Origin: Ascarosepion bandense
Lineage: Eukaryota; Mollusca; Cephalopoda; Sepiida; Sepiidae
NCBI GenBank assembly: GCA_037127315.1
Contig: JBBBDQ010001944.1
Coordinates: 1-64,000 of the forward strand
Direction of reading: 5' to 3'
Length of the DNA: 64,000 bases
Positions 20,662 to 32,276 of the stretch are shown here, one piece after another. How positions within the stretch are numbered: the first letter of the stretch is position 1; the number at the start of each line of letters is the position of its first letter. The notes beneath the pieces were generated by a model. The model was not told the DNA's origin, did not search any database, and saw only the letters and a program-made list of their open reading frames with translations. The position numbers were made by a program, and so were the translations under genes.

Positions 20662-22532
20662 ATGGCCACAGATGGGCCGATGGAAAGCGTTCCTCCCACC
20701 ACGGCGTCGGTGGGAGGAAAGGAGGGGGATTGGGCTCTACCGCCTCGGGATAATCCCCTTCGCAAGTACTAGCAGAAGCAGCATCGCCTAAACCCTCGAC
20801 CGCTGGGTGGAAAAGAGGGAAATTGACGGTTAAGGATGAGGAATATTACCATCAGATGCAAGACAAATACGCCCAGTATATTAAAGGAACAGAGCTGGTT
20901 TCCGTGCCAGAACAATTGGCACAAATTGAGGCCAGAATAATCACACTAAGAACCAAGGAACTTAAGACCCATAAGTTTGTGGGCATCACAAGGGAATCCT
21001 TTGAAGAGGCAATTCGGGCTCTTCAGATTAATGCAAAGGCCGTAGCGAGGAGAGGCAATGCCAAGTGGGACGTCCTGCTTGGCTCAGCTGAAGAGGCCAA
21101 GCGCCTAATTGGCGTGGTATTGGAGACAAAAACACTCCAATTCCAGACGGAATATATGGGAGCAAGGAGAGTCAAGATTACCTTGCATGGCGTCCCCTTG
21201 GACATTACCGAGGACCACGTCGGCGCCTTTTTTGCAAGTTACGGAAAGGTGGCCGACGTCTCCTCGCTACGGTCCAAGGCAGGCTTCTATACAGGAGATA
21301 TGGTCCTGCAGGTGACCCTATCTGGGGAAAACATTGCGAAAATCCCCAACATTCTCACCTGCAGGGATCGAAATATTTTTGTGGTCGTGGAGGGCAGAAA
21401 GCCTTGCTGTTGGGTCTGTGGGGCGGCGGAACACGTCGCAAAGGCGTGTCCGACCAAAAACCCGCCCCCAAAGGCCCAACCAGTCAAACAGCAGCAGCAG
21501 CCTGCAAAGGAAACTACCAAACAAGCTCCACCAGCACCAGTACCGGCAGCCAACAAGGAGGGTGATTGGCAGGTGGTGGTGCGAAAAAAGGCAAAAACGC
21601 CTTCGCCGGCGAAGGTGCCGGTGAAGGTGCCGACTCCTGTTAAGGCGCCTGCCAAACAGAAGGACCCTACTCCGCAAAATTCACCGTCCAAACAGGGCAA
21701 GGAAAAGGGTTCCTTCCCCAAAAAGGTTGCGGAAGAGCCTATGGAAGTAGGAAGAGCGTCGTCCCTGAAGCGCGGGAGAGAGGAAGAGGAGGAACAACAG
21801 GACAAACTCAAGAGTAGAAGGAGGAGCAGGAGCTCTGAGAGGAGGAAGCTGGGCGACCGATGCACTTCTTTACCGGTGTCCCCAGTTAGATGCACTTATG
21901 CAGAAAAGGCGAGGAGCCTTCCCTCTTCCCCGCGGAAAGCTTCCCAGTCCCCTACCTTCAATCTGACCCCCCTGGAAAAGAACATTTCGGCAACTCCCAC
22001 TCCCTCCCCTTCTCCTATTCCCACTCCCAGTCAGACTCCCAGTCAGGCGAAAAAGAAGAAAGGCCTCCCGAGAGGCGCAGCTCTAATGAAAGTCGACGAA
22101 AATTTGGTGGCGGAGTGGTCCTCGCAAAGGCGAAAGTTGCTGAAGCCGCTCCTAAAACTGACTTCAGTCAACAATCTTTCCACTGAAGATCCTACAAACT
22201 TTTCCCAGGCCCCAGGTGTCATCACCCTGGTAAGAAATACCGGGGGGAACCTGCGGGTCTGGGACCACATAGAAGAGGTCAGAAGGTTATATCCTAAAAT
22301 AAGGATGGTGGCGGAAAACACGCCGGAACTAAGAAAAATGTCGCAAAATTGTTCGGGGAGGTTCCCCGTTTTACTCCACCCCAGTTTATATAGGGTGGTA
22401 AAACTAACATATCCCACCGACGTCGGCGGGATTGTCCTAGACGGACGGATTACGTCCGACATTGGTACAGGGTCCCTAGGACAGTCCGTCGGGGTCCCCT
22501 CTGCCCGAGATTTCTACCCCGTATGCGACTAG
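20662..22532 (+). pseudogene. ORF1 of unit 4, frameshifted near the start
   Basis: ORF1 from ATG 20662. The C-run at 20755-20758 has four C's where units 1, 3 and 5 have five, so the frame breaks after about 32 codons. From there the correct frame is open to 22532 and includes the RRM-like region, zinc knuckle, linker and C-terminal domain, all practically identical to unit 3. A downstream in-frame ATG could in principle start a shortened protein that still has the RNA-binding parts. A homopolymer sequencing error is an alternative explanation. Confidence 0.85.
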
Positions 22533-22577
22533 AGCCTTGTTGCATGTTTCTTTGTTTTTTCGTTTCAGGTTTAAAAG

Positions 22578-25500
22578 ATGTCTATTAAGATAGCCAGCTT
22601 GAATGCGAAGGGCCTGAGGGATCGGGGTAAGGCGGCTCGCCTGCTTCGTGACCTCTTGTCCTTCGGCGTGGATGTGGCCGCGATCCAAGAGACTCACTTT
22701 GTTTGCGAAGTCGACTCGTGTGTGCTGTCTAACGACTTTGTCGTCTATTCAGCATATGGGAGCCGGCAAGCCAGAGGTGTTTCTTTGCTGGTCAAGCGTA
22801 CCCTGGACGCGAAGGTTGACCTTGTCCATGTCGGTGCCGAGGGCCGGCTGATCGTGGCCGATATTGCAGTGAAAAGCAAATTGTTCCGGTTGATTGCGGT
22901 TTATGCGCCCAATAAGCAAGGTGAGCGAGTCTCTTTCTTTCGGCTGTTGGAGCCCTTTATGGTGCATTCAACACGGCTAATCTTAGTTGGGGACTGGAAT
23001 GCCATCCTAACCCCCAAATGGGATAGAGGAAGGGGCGCTAGCGGGAGGAATGATGATCGTAGCCTGGTTGATCTGATCGACGAATTTGGTCTCGTCGATA
23101 GATACCGGGTCGATCATCCGGATGGGAGTATGTGGACGTGGGCGCTTAATTGGCCTTCTACCCGGGTATCTGCGTACCTGGATAGGATGTTAGTGAGAGT
23201 GGCCGACATAGACTTCTTAGAATGTCCAACGTTCCACTGGCTAGGCTACACGGACCACAAACTCGTTTGTGCCCGTGTGGTGTTAGACTTTAGGCCTAGG
23301 TTGGCTGGTTATTGGAAGTTCAATCAGTCCTTACTGGACAGGCGGGACTTTCGTGACCAGCTGACAAAACTAGTTCAGCGGGCGTTAATTGGGCGAGTCA
23401 TTGGGAATAAGTGGTGGGTTAACCTTAAGGACTCCATTAGGTCTTTCGCCACCAAATATAGCCAGCGGCTCAAACTAGATAAGGCTGCGGAGGCAAAGAC
23501 ACTTAGTGCTAATTTCGCCCGGGCGGAGGCTGGTGGGGATCCCCTCGAGATAGCCTTAGCTAGGGAGGCCCTGAGGCGCACGACTAGCGAGCGCTATATG
23601 GGCCAGGTAATTAGAGCTAAGTTAAGCAAGATGTCTTCCGAAGCTGTGAACATGGGCGCAGAACTGCGCAAGGAAGAAATTCGTCGGGCCGGCGATCGGT
23701 ACATTCGAGAAGTGCGCGACCCGGAGGGGCATCTCCTTCGGTCCACTGACGACATGTGCGAGGCGTTCCGGCAGCATTTCGAACACCGGTTTACCAAGGA
23801 GCCTGGTCTCCGTGACGAGGAGTTTCGCAGCTATTTGGCTGACTTTCCCCGGCTTTTGCCGGCTGAAGCGGCTAGCTGCGAAGGGGAGATTACGGAGGAC
23901 GAAGTCTACGCGGCTTTGAAGAAGACCGGCAGTGGCAAGTCGCCAGGTTTGGATGGTTTGCCCTATGAATTGTACTTGAGGATGTCGCACCTTTTTGTCC
24001 CGCTCTTGACTGTCGTGTTCAACCACTGGTTTCGGCAGGGGTCCATCCCCGGTCGGATCACCAGGGGCGTGATCACGCTGTTGGGAAAAGGCAAGAAGGT
24101 TGGGCGGGGATTAGATGATTACAGGCCCATAACTCTGCTAAACACAGAGTTAAAGATTTTGGCCAAGATCCTGACGAATCGCTTGCAGCTAGTTGCCGAG
24201 TCTCTGTTGGAACCGGATCAGACTTGTTCTGTGAAGGGACGAACAATTCAGAGCAACCTGCACTTGATTCGCACGATCGTAGAGGGTGTAGAAGACGACG
24301 AAGAGGCCGCGCTGATCAATTTGGATCAGTCCAAGGCATTTGATAGGATTGACCATGGCTACCTGGCTGCTGTCCTGCAGGCCGCCGGATTCAAACCCGA
24401 CTTCAGCCGCTGGATTAGCCTTCTGTATCGCTCCCCCAAGGCTGTGGTACAGGTGAACGGGAAGCTGTCGGGCGCTTTCGCGCTGTCTAGGTCGGTCCGT
24501 CAGGGTTGTCCACTGTCGCCTCTCCTTTACGTCCTGGCGTTGGAGCCCCTCCTTCGCCGGCTAAGGGACGAGACGTGCAGTCCGGTCCTGCGTGGAATTG
24601 CTGTCCCTGGTGGAGCTCGAGCCAGGGTTTCCGCGTACGCCGATGACGTAACGACCTTTGTGTCCTCCCGCAGGGACATAAGGGCGGTACAGAAGGCGCT
24701 TGAACGGTACGAACAGGTAACGGGGGCCAGAATTAACCGCGACAAGTCGTCCGGCTTGCGGTTAGGTGCCTGGAAGGGTGTTTCCCTCCCGGGGCCCTTC
24801 GACTGGACGGACGGGCCGGTCAAGCTCCTCGGAGTTTGGTTCGGTCCGGACTTACAGTTGGAGAAAAACTGGTCAGAAGTACAGGCAAAGGTCGGCGCGT
24901 CGGTCGAGATTTGGCGTCGACGGAGTCTCTCCGTGAAGGGTCTGGCGGAGGTGTGTAATACATACCTCTTTCCCAGAATCCTTTACCGGCTGTCTGTACT
25001 TCCCCTTTGTGACGATCATGAGAAGGCGCTCGAGCGTTTGCTATTCTCCTGTCTTTGGAGAGGACGCAAACACATGGTCGACAAAGGAGTCTGTTGCCTC
25101 CGTCCGTGTCAAGGGGGTCTGGGGATGCCACACTTGAGGAGCCACGTGCTCGCTTCGAGGTTGGCATTCCTCAGGCGCGCGTTGGAGGAAGATCGGTTGC
25201 TTGCGGGGGTAGTGAGGGACATGTTCCCTAGCCTCACTATCACTCCCCCGCTCCTAAGGACTAGCAATAGGCCTTGGGGGCGGCCGAAATTCCTGCTCGA
25301 ATGTCTGACGGCCCTTCGGGCCATTCCATGGTCCAGTGACCTTTCACGGCCTAGGAGAATCTTCTATCGGGGATTAGTGGAGGGCGCCGTGAAGGATGAA
25401 CTGTGGAGTAAGCTCGGCATGTCGGGAGAGGAGTATCGCTCTCATTGGTCTTGGGCGCCAGGTGCGGATTGGCTCAACAACTCTGAGTTTTCTCTGACCT

Positions 25501-25998
25501 GGCGATTGGCTCGGAATGGTTTGTCTCTCAACGACAAGCGTTTCGCAATGGGCCTGGCGGATTTGCCAGATTGTGAACGTTGCGTCCTTGGAATTAAGGA
25601 GACGTCTGCGCACGCCTTCTTCCATTGTTCGCGCGTTCGCCCGTTGTGGGCGCGTGTCGGCGAGTTGACTGCTCGTATCGCGCCGCGGGAGCTTGTGCTC
25701 ATTGATCGCGCATACGCTGTGGACAATGTGTCGCCCCCGTACTCTGGAGTGAAGCCGGATGGTGTTTCTGTCGCTACTGGCCACGGCTAGAATGGTGATT
25801 TGGATGACGCGTCTGGAGGAAGTCTTGCGGGGAGGTCGTCTTTCGGATCAGGATCTAATCCGATATTTTGAGCACCAGCTCAAAATGAAGATTAGAACTG
25901 AACGAAAACGGCTGCACCCGACAGAGTTCAGCGAAAGGTGGGTATATGCGGCGAGCCTGGTTCGCGTGACCGGGGCTAGCCTTGATTTTCTCTTTTAG
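22578..25998 (+). pseudogene. ORF2 of unit 4, frameshifted near the end
   Basis: The endonuclease, reverse transcriptase and C-terminal zinc finger are intact in sequence. An extra C at 25755/25756 (AAGCCGG for AAGCGG) shifts the frame after about codon 1058, and translation ends at 25790, giving 1070 residues with a wrong tail. The true frame resumes and ends at 25998. The shift falls within 25 bp of the place where unit 3 has its stop, so both damage the same region after the zinc finger. Confidence 0.9.
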
Positions 25999-26939
25999 AT
26001 CTGCTAGTTGCATCGGGGTGGATTCCTTTGGAACCCCGCCCGTGGTTAAGGTAGAAGTCTTTTTGGTGCCTAGTTAATGTGAGTGAATGTGTTTGTCCTG
26101 GCCTGTTCCCGGCTTCATTGCTTTTGTTATGATCCAGTTCGAGATTCCCATTGTCCAAGTATTATTTTGTCCCGTTTTCACTCTCGGCTGGGTCAGCCTT
26201 ATACATTCTCCAGTCCAATTTATTTTTGCCCCCTGCTTATCCATTCCCCTTAGAAAGAGAGCTGCTTGATTTTGTCTTTTTAAGGCAGAATACAGTGGCC
26301 TCTTTAATTATGTGGGTGTGTTTGGGTCTTACTAACATTGTGTATATATATTCATTTGAAATTGTTTTTTGTTTTGGGGATTTTTTGTTTCTTCATTCCC
26401 CCTTCCCATCATGTCATTTCATGAATAAAGTTTTAAATTATTTTTGTAAGATATTGTATATATTGTAAAAATCAGAAATTTTTATGTACATTTGGGGCGT
26501 TTTTTAGGTCCCCGGTATGATTTTGCGGTATTTTGGTGCTTGTTAGGTATGAGTGTTGATGGACAAATTTTTATGGTGAATGAGAAAATTGTAACGTATG
26601 TATGGGTCGTGAATCTGATTAGCTAGGTATAAGATAGTTACTGAAGACCATCCCAAGTTTTGTTCCCCCTCCCCATTTTTCGGCCTTGTGCCATAATTCA
26701 TGTATTTCATACCTGAATAAATACATACCAACCCTTCCCTACCCTCTTGACTTTTTGTTTTGGGGGTTGTGAAGGTAAGAGCAAAGAGCTGTTTTGTTCC
26801 TTCCGTGATATTGCAGTGACTTTGTATCTTGGACATACGGATTTCCGGCCCGAGTTTATAGCTCGGGCTTGCGTAAAGTAGCGTTTTCAACGCGAAACAC
26901 CGGAAAGAGGTTGTCCGGTGTTCGGCCACTTTGGTGGCA
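25999..26939 (+). other. 3' UTR of unit 4, junction, diverged leader of unit 5
   Basis: Non-coding. The 3' UTR and its terminal 8-bp stem-loop are as in unit 2. The junction octamer is at 26726-26733. The leader of unit 5 (26734-26939) is only loosely similar to the others until about 26960. It still has the four stem-loops: 26779-26785/26793-26799 (with a G-U pair), 26848-26854/26862-26868, 26881-26885/26889-26893 and 26896-26903/26915-26922. It also contains AAGGTAAGAG at about 26772-26781, a very good splice-donor match. Confidence 0.75.
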
Positions 26940-28811
26940 ATGGCCTCAAATGGGCCGGATGAGGTCGTTCCTCCCACCACGGCGTCGGTGGGAGGAAAGG
27001 AGGGGGATTGGGCTCTACCGCCTCGGGATAATCCCCCTTCGCAAGTACTAGCAGAAGCAGCATCGCCTAAACCCTCGACCGCTGGGTGGAAAAGAGGGAA
27101 ATTGACGGTTAAGGATGAGGAATATTACCATCAGATGCAAGACAAATACGCCCAGTATATTAAAGGAACAGAGCTGGTTTCCGTGCCAGAACAATTGGCA
27201 CAAATTGAGGCCAGAATAATCACACTAAGAACCAAGGAACTTAAGACCCATAAGTTTGTGGGCATCACAAGGGAATCCTTTGAAGAGGCAATTCGGGCTC
27301 TTCAGATTAATGCAAAGGCCGTAGCGAGGAGAGGCAATGCCAAGTGGGACGTCCTGCTTGGCTCAGCTGAAGAGGCCAAGCGCCTAATTGGCGTGGTATT
27401 GGAGACAAAAACACTCCAATTCCAGACGGAATATATGGGAGCAAGGAGAGTCAAGATTACCTTGCATGGCGTCCCCTTGGACATTGCCGAGGACCACGTC
27501 GGCGCCTTTTTTGCAAGTTACGGAAAGGTGGCCGACGTCTCCTCGCTACGGTCCAAGGCAGGCTTCTATACAGGAGATATGGTCCTGCAGGTGACCCTAT
27601 CTGGGGAAAACATTGCGAAAATCCCCAACATTCTCACCTGCAGGGATCGAAATATTTTTGTGGTCGTGGAGGGCAGAAAGCCTTGCTGTTGGGTCTGTGG
27701 GGCGGCGGAACACGTCGCAAAGGCGTGTCCGACCAAAAACCCGCCCCCAAAGGCCCAACCAGTCAAACAGCAGCAGCAGCCTGCAAAGGAAACTACCAAA
27801 CAAGCTCCACCAGCACCAGTACCGGCAGCCAACAAGGAGGGTGATTGGCAGGTGGTGGCGCGAAAAAAGGCAAAAACGCCTTCGCCGGCGAAGGTGCCGG
27901 TGAAGGTGCCGACTCCTGTTAAGGCGCCTGCCAAACAGAAGGACCCTACTCCGCAAAATTCACCGTCCAAACAGGGCAAGGAAAAGGGTTCCTTCCCCAA
28001 AAAGGTTGCGGAAGAGCCTATGGAAGTAGGAAGAGCGTCGTCCCTGAAGCGCGGGAGAGAGGAAGAGGAGGAACAACAGGACAAACTCAAGAGTAGAAGG
28101 AGGAGCAGGAGCTCTGAGAGGAGGAAGCTGGGCGACCGATGCACTTCTTTACCGGTGTCCCCAGTTAGATGCACTTATGCAGAAAAGGCGAGGAGCCTTC
28201 CCTCTTCCCCGCGGAAAGCTTCCCAGTCCCCTACCTTCAATCTGACCCCCCTGGAAAAGAACATTTCGGCAACTCCCACTCCCTCCCCTTCTCCTATTCC
28301 CACTCCCAGTCAGACTCCCAGTCAGGCGAAAAAGAAGAAAGGCCTCCCGAGAGGCGCAGCTCTAATGAAAGTCGACGAAAATTTGGTGGCGGAGTGGTCC
28401 TCGCAAAGGCGAAAGTTGCTGAAGCCGCTCCTAAAACTGACTTCAGTCAACAATCTTTCCACTGAAGATCCTACAAACTTTTCCCAGGCCCCAGGTGTCA
28501 TCACCCTGGTAAGAAATACCGGGGGGAACCTGCGGGTCTGGGACCACATAGAAGAGGTCAGAAGGTTATATCCTAAAATAAGGATGGTGGCGGAAAACAC
28601 GCCGGAACTAAGAAAAATGTCGCAAAATTGTTCGGGGAGGTTCCCCGTTTTACTCCACCCCAGTTTATATAGGGTGGTAAAACTAACATATCCCACCGAC
28701 GTCGGCGGGATTGTCCTAGACGGACGGATTACGTCCGACATTGGTACAGGGTCCCTAGGACAGTCCGTCGGGGTCCCCTCTGCCCGAGATTTCTACCCCG
28801 TATGCGACTAG
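26940..28811 (+). CDS. ORF1 RNA-binding protein, unit 5 (intact)
   Basis: An intact ORF1 of 623 aa from ATG 26940. The first ten residues differ from the other units (MASNGPDEVV against MATDGPMESV) because the diverged leader extends just into the gene. From PPTTASVGG onward it is the common type. The RRM-like region, zinc knuckle (C-x2-C-x4-H-x4-C), basic linker and C-terminal domain are as in unit 3. It has DIAEDHVG and QVVARKKAK like unit 1. It lies 45 nt upstream of an open ORF2, so this unit could supply both proteins. Confidence 0.9.
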   Translation: MASNGPDEVVPPTTASVGGKEGDWALPPRDNPPSQVLAEAASPKPSTAGWKRGKLTVKDEEYYHQMQDKYAQYIKGTELVSVPEQLAQIEARIITLRTKELKTHKFVGITRESFEEAIRALQINAKAVARRGNAKWDVLLGSAEEAKRLIGVVLETKTLQFQTEYMGARRVKITLHGVPLDIAEDHVGAFFASYGKVADVSSLRSKAGFYTGDMVLQVTLSGENIAKIPNILTCRDRNIFVVVEGRKPCCWVCGAAEHVAKACPTKNPPPKAQPVKQQQQPAKETTKQAPPAPVPAANKEGDWQVVARKKAKTPSPAKVPVKVPTPVKAPAKQKDPTPQNSPSKQGKEKGSFPKKVAEEPMEVGRASSLKRGREEEEEQQDKLKSRRRSRSSERRKLGDRCTSLPVSPVRCTYAEKARSLPSSPRKASQSPTFNLTPLEKNISATPTPSPSPIPTPSQTPSQAKKKKGLPRGAALMKVDENLVAEWSSQRRKLLKPLLKLTSVNNLSTEDPTNFSQAPGVITLVRNTGGNLRVWDHIEEVRRLYPKIRMVAENTPELRKMSQNCSGRFPVLLHPSLYRVVKLTYPTDVGGIVLDGRITSDIGTGSLGQSVGVPSARDFYPVCD

Positions 28812-28856
28812 AGCCTTGTTGCATGTTTCTTTGTTTTTTCGTTTCAGGTTTAAAAG

Positions 28857-31800
28857 ATGTCTATTAAGATAGCCAGCTTGAATGCGAAGGGCCTGAGGGA
28901 TCGGGGTAAGGCGGCTCGCCTGCTTCGTGACCTCTTGTCCTTCGGCGTGGATGTGGCCGCGATCCAAGAGACTCACTTTGTTTGCGAAGTCGACTCGTGT
29001 GTGCTGTCTAACGACTTTGTCGTCTATTCAGCATATGGGAGCCGGCAAGCCAGAGGTGTTTCTTTGCTGGTCAAGCGTACCCTGGACGCGAAGGTTGACC
29101 TTGTCCATGTCGGTGCCGAGGGCCGGCTGATCGTGGCCGATATTGCAGTGAAAAGCAAATTGTTCCGGTTGATTGCGGTTTATGCGCCCAATAAGCAAGG
29201 TGAGCGAGTCTCTTTCTTTCGGCTGTTGGAGCCCTTTATGGTGCATTCAACACGGCTAATCTTAGTTGGGGACTGGAATGCCATCCTAACCCCCAAATGG
29301 GATAGAGGAAGGGGCGCTAGCGGGAGGAATGATGATCGTAGCCTGGTTGATCTGATCGACGAATTTGGTCTCGTCGATAGATACCGGGTCGATCATCCGG
29401 ATGGGAGTATGTGGACGTGGGCGCTTAATTGGCCTTCTACCCGGGTATCTGCGTACCTGGATAGGATGTTAGTGAGAGTGGCCGACATAGACTTCTTAGA
29501 ATGTCCAACGTTCCACTGGCTAGGCTACACGGACCACAAACTCGTTTGTGCCCGTGTGGTGTTAGACTTTAGGCCTAGGTTGGCTGGTTATTGGAAGTTC
29601 AATCAGTCCTTACTGGACAGGCGGGACTTTCGTGACCAGCTGACAAAACTAGTTCAGCGGGCGTTAATTGGGCGAGTCATTGGGAATAAGTGGTGGGTTA
29701 ACCTTAAGGACTCCATTAGGTCTTTCGCCACCAAATATAGCCAGCGGCTCAAACTAGATAAGGCTGCGGAGGCAAAGACACTTAGTGCTAATTTCGCCCG
29801 GGCGGAGGCTGGTGGGGATCCCCTCGAGATAGCCTTAGCTAGGGAGGCCCTGAGGCGCACGACTAGCGAGCGCTATATGGGCCAGGTAATTAGAGCTAAG
29901 TTAAGCAAGATGTCTTCCGAAGCTGTGAACATGGGCGCAGAACTGCGCAAGGAAGAAATTCGTCGGGCCGGCGATCGGTACATTCGAGAAGTGCGCGACC
30001 CGGAGGGGCATCTCCTTCGGTCCACTGACGACATGTGCGAGGCGTTCCGGCAGCATTTCGAACACCGGTTTACCAAGGAGCCTGGTCTCCGTGACGAGGA
30101 GTTTCGCAGCTATTTGGCTGACTTTCCCCGGCTTTTGCCGGCTGAAGCGGCTAGCTGCGAAGGGGAGATTACGGAGGACGAAGTCTACGCGGCTTTGAAG
30201 AAGACCGGCAGTGGCAAGTCGCCAGGTTTGGATGGTTTGCCCTATGAATTGTACTTGAGGATGTCGCACCTTTTTGTCCCGCTCTTGACTGTCGTGTTCA
30301 ACCACTGGTTTCGGCAGGGGTCCATCCCCGGTCGGATCACCAGGGGCGTGATCACGCTGTTGGGAAAAGGCAAGAAGGTTGGGCGGGGATTAGATGATTA
30401 CAGGCCCATAACTCTGCTAAACACAGAGTTAAAGATTTTGGCCAAGATCCTGACGAATCGCTTGCAGCTAGTTGCCGAGTCTCTGTTGGAACCGGATCAG
30501 ACTTGTTCTGTGAAGGGACGAACAATTCAGAGCAACCTGCACTTGATTCGCACGATCGTAGAGGGTGTAGAAGACGACGAAGAGGCCGCGCTGATCAATT
30601 TGGATCAGTCCAAGGCATTTGATAGGATTGACCATGGCTACCTGGCTGCTGTCCTGCAGGCCGCCGGATTCAAACCCGACTTCAGCCGCTGGATTAGCCT
30701 TCTGTATCGCTCCCCCAAGGCTGTGGTACAGGTGAACGGGAAGCTGTCGGGCGCTTTCGCGCTGTCTAGGTCGGTCCGTCAGGGTTGTCCACTGTCGCCT
30801 CTCCTTTACGTCCTGGCGTTGGAGCCCCTCCTTCGCCGGCTAAGGGACGAGACGTGCAGTCCGGTCCTGCGTGGAATTGCTGTCCCTGGTGGAGCTCGAG
30901 CCAGGGTTTCCGCGTACGCCGATGACGTAACGACCTTTGTGTCCTCCCGCAGGGACATAAGGGCGGTACAGAAGGCGCTTGAACGGTACGAACAGGTAAC
31001 AGGGGCCAGAATTAACCGCGACAAGTCGTCCGGCTTGCGGTTAGGTGCCTGGAAGGGTGTTTCCCTCCCGGGGCCCTTCGACTGGACGGACGGGCCGGTC
31101 AAGCTCCTCGGAGTTTGGTTCGGTCCGGACTTACAGTTGGAGAAAAACTGGTCAGAAGTACAGGCAAAGGTCGGCGCGTCGGTCGAGATTTGGCGTCGAC
31201 GGAGTCTCTCCGTGAAGGGTCTGGCGGAGGTGTGTAATACATACCTCTTTCCCAGAATGCTTTACCGGCTGTCTGTACTTCCCCTTTGTGACGATCATGA
31301 GAAGGCGCTCGAGCGTTTGCTATTCTCCTGTCTTTGGAGAGGACGCAAACACATGGTCGACAAAGGAGTCTGTTGCCTCCGTCCGTGTCAAGGGGGTCTG
31401 GGGATGCCACACTTGAGGAGCCACGTGCTCGCTTCGAGGTTGGCATTCCTCAGGCGCGCGTTGGAGGAAGATCGGTTGCTTGCGGGGGTAGTGAGGGACA
31501 TGTTCCCTAGCCTCACTATCACTCCCCCGCTCCTAAGGACTAGCAATAGGCCTTGGGGGCGGCCGAAATTCCTGCTCGAATGTCTGACGGCCCTTCGGGC
31601 CATTCCATGGTCCAGTGACCTTTCACGGCCTAGGAGAATCTTCTATCGGGGATTAGTGGAGGGCGCCGTGAAGGATGAACTGTGGAGTAAGCTCGGCATG
31701 TCGAGAGAGGAGTATCGCTCTCATTGGTCTTGGGCGCCAGGTGCGGATTGGCTCAACAACTCTGAGTTTTCTCTGACCTGGCGATTGGCTCGGAATGGTT

Positions 31801-32276
31801 TGTCTCTCAACGACAAGCGTTTCGCAATGGGCCTGGCGGATTTGCCAGATTGTGAACGTTGCGTCCTTGGAATTAAGGAGACGTCTGCGCACGCCTTCTT
31901 CCATTGTTCGCGCGTTCGCCCGTTGTGGGCGCGTGTTGGCGAGTTGACTGCTCGTATCGCGCCGCGGGAGCTTGTGCTCATTGATCGCGCATACGCTGTG
32001 GACAATGTGTCGCCCCCGTACTCTGGAGTGAAGCGGATGGTGTTTCTGTCGCTACTGGCCACGGCTAGAATGGTGATTTGGATGACGCGTCTGGAGGAAG
32101 TCTTGCGGGGCGGTCGTCTTTCGGATCAGGATCTAATCCGATATTTTGAGCACCAGCTCAAAATTAAGATTAGAACTGAACGAAAACGGCTGCACCCGAC
32201 AGAGTTCAGCGAAAGGTGGGTATATGCAGCGAGCCTGGTTCGCGTGACCGGGGCTAGCCTTGATTTTCTCTTTTAG
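28857..32276 (+). CDS. ORF2: endonuclease-reverse transcriptase, unit 5 (intact)
   Basis: A 1139-aa protein with every motif named for unit 1 in place: endonuclease IQETHF, GDWNAIL and TDHKLV; reverse transcriptase LDQSKAFDRID, RQGCPLSPLLY and YADD; zinc finger CERC...HAFFHC. Gly554 is retained, unlike unit 2. The frame is open to the normal end, unlike units 3 and 4. A single unusual residue was noticed: FPRMLYRL where other units have FPRILYRL, from a C-to-G change. Together with the intact ORF1 upstream it makes this unit the likely autonomous copy. Confidence 0.93.
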   Translation: MSIKIASLNAKGLRDRGKAARLLRDLLSFGVDVAAIQETHFVCEVDSCVLSNDFVVYSAYGSRQARGVSLLVKRTLDAKVDLVHVGAEGRLIVADIAVKSKLFRLIAVYAPNKQGERVSFFRLLEPFMVHSTRLILVGDWNAILTPKWDRGRGASGRNDDRSLVDLIDEFGLVDRYRVDHPDGSMWTWALNWPSTRVSAYLDRMLVRVADIDFLECPTFHWLGYTDHKLVCARVVLDFRPRLAGYWKFNQSLLDRRDFRDQLTKLVQRALIGRVIGNKWWVNLKDSIRSFATKYSQRLKLDKAAEAKTLSANFARAEAGGDPLEIALAREALRRTTSERYMGQVIRAKLSKMSSEAVNMGAELRKEEIRRAGDRYIREVRDPEGHLLRSTDDMCEAFRQHFEHRFTKEPGLRDEEFRSYLADFPRLLPAEAASCEGEITEDEVYAALKKTGSGKSPGLDGLPYELYLRMSHLFVPLLTVVFNHWFRQGSIPGRITRGVITLLGKGKKVGRGLDDYRPITLLNTELKILAKILTNRLQLVAESLLEPDQTCSVKGRTIQSNLHLIRTIVEGVEDDEEAALINLDQSKAFDRIDHGYLAAVLQAAGFKPDFSRWISLLYRSPKAVVQVNGKLSGAFALSRSVRQGCPLSPLLYVLALEPLLRRLRDETCSPVLRGIAVPGGARARVSAYADDVTTFVSSRRDIRAVQKALERYEQVTGARINRDKSSGLRLGAWKGVSLPGPFDWTDGPVKLLGVWFGPDLQLEKNWSEVQAKVGASVEIWRRRSLSVKGLAEVCNTYLFPRMLYRLSVLPLCDDHEKALERLLFSCLWRGRKHMVDKGVCCLRPCQGGLGMPHLRSHVLASRLAFLRRALEEDRLLAGVVRDMFPSLTITPPLLRTSNRPWGRPKFLLECLTALRAIPWSSDLSRPRRIFYRGLVEGAVKDELWSKLGMSREEYRSHWSWAPGADWLNNSEFSLTWRLARNGLSLNDKRFAMGLADLPDCERCVLGIKETSAHAFFHCSRVRPLWARVGELTARIAPRELVLIDRAYAVDNVSPPYSGVKRMVFLSLLATARMVIWMTRLEEVLRGGRLSDQDLIRYFEHQLKIKIRTERKRLHPTEFSERWVYAASLVRVTGASLDFLF

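Larger units (their letters stand above)
20449..26725 (+). mobile_element. Tx1-like LINE, unit 4 (complete length, both ORFs broken)
   Basis: A full-length unit of 6277 bp. ORF1 is frameshifted near its start and ORF2 near its end, so the unit cannot encode either full protein. The 3' UTR is the same variant as in unit 2, while ORF1 matches unit 3. The unit is therefore a patchwork relative to its neighbours. Confidence 0.88.
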
